Origin: Candidatus Omnitrophota bacterium
GTDB lineage: Bacteria; Omnitrophota; Gorgyraeia; S143-82
Reading direction: 5' to 3'
Assembly: GCA_027065215.1 (NCBI GenBank)
Contig: JAMOOT010000065.1
Location: forward strand, 1 to 16,298
Length of the DNA stretch: 16,298 nt
Both the position numbers and the translations under genes were made by a program. Below, piece after piece: positions 14,802 to 16,298 of the stretch (positions are counted from its first letter, which is position 1; each line of letters starts with the position of its first letter). Under the pieces are notes generated by a model. The model had not been told where the DNA came from, searched no databases, and saw only the letters and a program-made list of their open reading frames with translations.

Positions 14802-16190
14802 ATGCATAAACTGATTCTTTCTATAGTTGCAAAGTTATATGCTAATCGAGTGTTGGCCATTACGCCAACTAAGAGATTTACCTACGGAGATATATTTTCC
14901 TCGGCTTACGAATTAGCACAATCCCTCAAACAACTAAAAACAGATACAGTAGCGCTCAACACATACAATAGCCCAAACCACCTTATAGGAAAGATCGCTA
15001 TAATTTTGTCCCAAAAAATCGGCCTTTACTTGCACCCTGCATTAGGCCAAGACAAAATTATGGCAATCCTTGAACAAACACATACTCCATGGGTTATAGA
15101 GGAAACAGATAGGGGCCTCCGACTAAAACGATACCTACAATCGACATCTACTTATATAAAAAAAATCCCAAGCAAGACATTTTCTCTAAATCTATCCTCC
15201 GGAACCACCGGATTACTCCCCAAGATAATCCTCCATTCTAAACTATCCTGGTGGATTTCAACCTGGAGAATCATCCGATATCAGAAACGGCTCGATAACA
15301 AGCCGGTAAGGTTATTATGCTTACCTCCGCTTGCAACCGCTGGGTCAATTACATTCCTCCCTATCCTACTCTCAGGAGGAGCATATGTATTCACCGGCCA
15401 TCAAGACAATCCTTCTAACGAACTACAACATCTTCAAGAGTTGATTTACGAACTTCAACCAACTCAGGTCTACATCACTCCCCGACAATTAAATAAGGCG
15501 TTAAATCAAGGATGGTGGAGTAAACCGGGTTCTGTTAAACGCGTATCTTGCGGAACAGAACCATTGCTATTGCCCACAGTAAAAAAAGTCTTAGATGATT
15601 TAGGTGTTGAGTTAAGTACCGGCTATGGTATGGTGGAGTGTCTGCCTCCCTTGAGTTCTATGGTTATTCCACCGGGCAAGGATGTTCCGGAGGGAATATT
15701 AAGTTCAGCAGGAAAAATTCTGCCAGGTGTAGGGATGAAGTTAATAGAAGGACGACTGGCTATTAGTTCTTCTACGACTATGTTAGGGTATCTATCAAAT
15801 TCACACATTGACAAAGGGGATCGATACAGGCGATTCTTTATTACTCAAGACTATGGCAGAATAAAAGATAACTATGTATATATCTTTGGACGAGATGTTG
15901 ACAAACTTGGACGCACTACGTTTTCCCGTAATGTGGAAGAATTTATATTAAAAAACATATCTAACGTAATCGACGTGGCAGTCGTCAAAAAAGATGAAAA
16001 AGAAATTATTTTGGCACTGGAGACAAAGCAAGATATTGTATTAAAACAAAAACTTATAGAACAAATTTTGAGACAATTTCCGGAATTAAAAGATAAACGT
16101 ATAGCACTTAAAATAACAAATATCCCACTCAAATTTACCGGGAAATTAGATCGAAAAACTATATTAGAAGATTCTACATCCGATAAGTGA
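14802..16190 (+). CDS. AMP-dependent acyl ligase (ANL superfamily)
   Basis: 462 residues, somewhat short for an acyl-CoA or acyl-ACP ligase because the N-terminal region is reduced. The adenylation motifs run in order: the P-loop-like NLSSGTTGLLPK (130-141), the A5 motif STGYGMVE (272-279), A7 TQDYGRI (348-354) with Asp350, A8 GRDVDKLGRTTFSRNVEEF (363-381), and the C-terminal catalytic lysine K448 in TGKLDRK. All residues needed for adenylate formation and thioester transfer appear present. The enzyme would activate a carboxylate with ATP and pass it to CoA or a carrier protein. It is divergent from a FeeM-like acyltransferase, so it may supply that enzyme's acyl donor. The ribosome binding site is weak (CGGAACAG). 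The substrate cannot be read from the sequence. Confidence 0.88.
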   Translation: MHKLILSIVAKLYANRVLAITPTKRFTYGDIFSSAYELAQSLKQLKTDTVALNTYNSPNHLIGKIAIILSQKIGLYLHPALGQDKIMAILEQTHTPWVIEETDRGLRLKRYLQSTSTYIKKIPSKTFSLNLSSGTTGLLPKIILHSKLSWWISTWRIIRYQKRLDNKPVRLLCLPPLATAGSITFLPILLSGGAYVFTGHQDNPSNELQHLQELIYELQPTQVYITPRQLNKALNQGWWSKPGSVKRVSCGTEPLLLPTVKKVLDDLGVELSTGYGMVECLPPLSSMVIPPGKDVPEGILSSAGKILPGVGMKLIEGRLAISSSTTMLGYLSNSHIDKGDRYRRFFITQDYGRIKDNYVYIFGRDVDKLGRTTFSRNVEEFILKNISNVIDVAVVKKDEKEIILALETKQDIVLKQKLIEQILRQFPELKDKRIALKITNIPLKFTGKLDRKTILEDSTSDK

Positions 16191-16221
16191 TCTTTATCCT
16201 GTGATGAATTGAACCACAATG

Positions 16222-16298
16222 TTATTTCTTACCAATGGCCTTTTTAAAGGCCTTAGTCAAGGCAGGGACTATTTCAAATAGATCTCCTACTATTCCAT
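16222..16298 (-). CDS. etfA: Electron transfer flavoprotein alpha subunit, C-terminal end only
   Basis: The last 24 codons plus a TAA (16222-16224) read GIVGDLFEIVPALTKAF then KKAIGKK, the characteristic EtfA terminus, in which GDLFEIVP contributes to the FAD domain. EtfA with EtfB carries electrons from flavin dehydrogenases. The gene converges on the ligase gene with only 31 bases between stops and no obvious terminator. The rest lies to the right of the window. Confidence 0.8.
   Translation of the reverse strand, partial: GIVGDLFEIVPALTKAFKKAIGKK

Noticed and set aside
15872..16219. Minus-strand open frame of 115 codons opposite the ligase gene
   Set aside because: Antisense to the conserved A8-A10 motifs of the ligase; Ser/Phe-rich shadow translation.
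16237..16252. Inverted repeat GGCCTTTTTAAAGGCC as a terminator between converging genes
   Set aside because: It lies within the EtfA coding end, has a very short loop and no T run on either side.

Overview
The window looks like chromosomal DNA from an AT-rich (by eye about 40% GC) rod-shaped bacterium with a Gram-negative type of envelope. The mreBCD-mrdA-rodA elongation block supports this. A V-type ATPase subunit D, a TrpB2-type tryptophan synthase beta chain, a MEMO-family protein and a class II-like AroA make an ordinary proteobacterium unlikely. I infer an uncultured or deep-branching, possibly anaerobic or thermophilic lineage, but the sequence alone does not fix the phylum.

Layout. 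Positions 1-778 (minus) hold the 5' part of an AAA-ATPase-like/PD-(D/E)XK family gene that leaves the window on the left. Positions 779-1079 are an AT-rich gap with a weak terminator candidate for the big operon and a possible promoter for the AAA gene. From 14718 down to 1080 runs one very tight minus-strand gene train. In transcription order it is: FeeM-like N-acyltransferase, trpB2, V-ATPase subunit D, MEMO (amrB), a membrane-anchored coiled-coil protein, aroA, mreB, mreC, mreD, mrdA (PBP2), rodA, a Maf/DUF115 glycosyltransferase-like protein and two small unrecognised proteins. Gaps are at most about 30 nt and seven junctions overlap (eight if rodA and mrdA sharing one base is counted). 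A good sigma-70-like promoter lies at 14748-14776. Divergent from it, 14802-16190 (plus) encodes an ANL-superfamily AMP-dependent ligase. The right edge (16222-16298, minus) holds the last 24 codons of an electron-transfer flavoprotein alpha subunit gene.

How the genes fit together. The core is lateral cell-wall synthesis: MreB filaments, the MreC/MreD scaffold, the RodA glycosyltransferase and the PBP2 transpeptidase. A 263-residue protein with the same layout as MreC (membrane anchor, coiled coil, C-terminal beta-rich domain) is encoded one gene upstream of mreB, separated from it by aroA, and may belong to the same machinery. The head of the train and its divergent neighbour pair an N-acyl amino acid synthase-like enzyme with an acyl-activating ligase, which suggests a small acyl-lipid or signal-lipid pathway. 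This pair and the glycosyltransferase plus two unknown proteins at the tail are the least explained parts of the window. I found no CRISPR arrays, insertion sequences, tRNA or rRNA genes.
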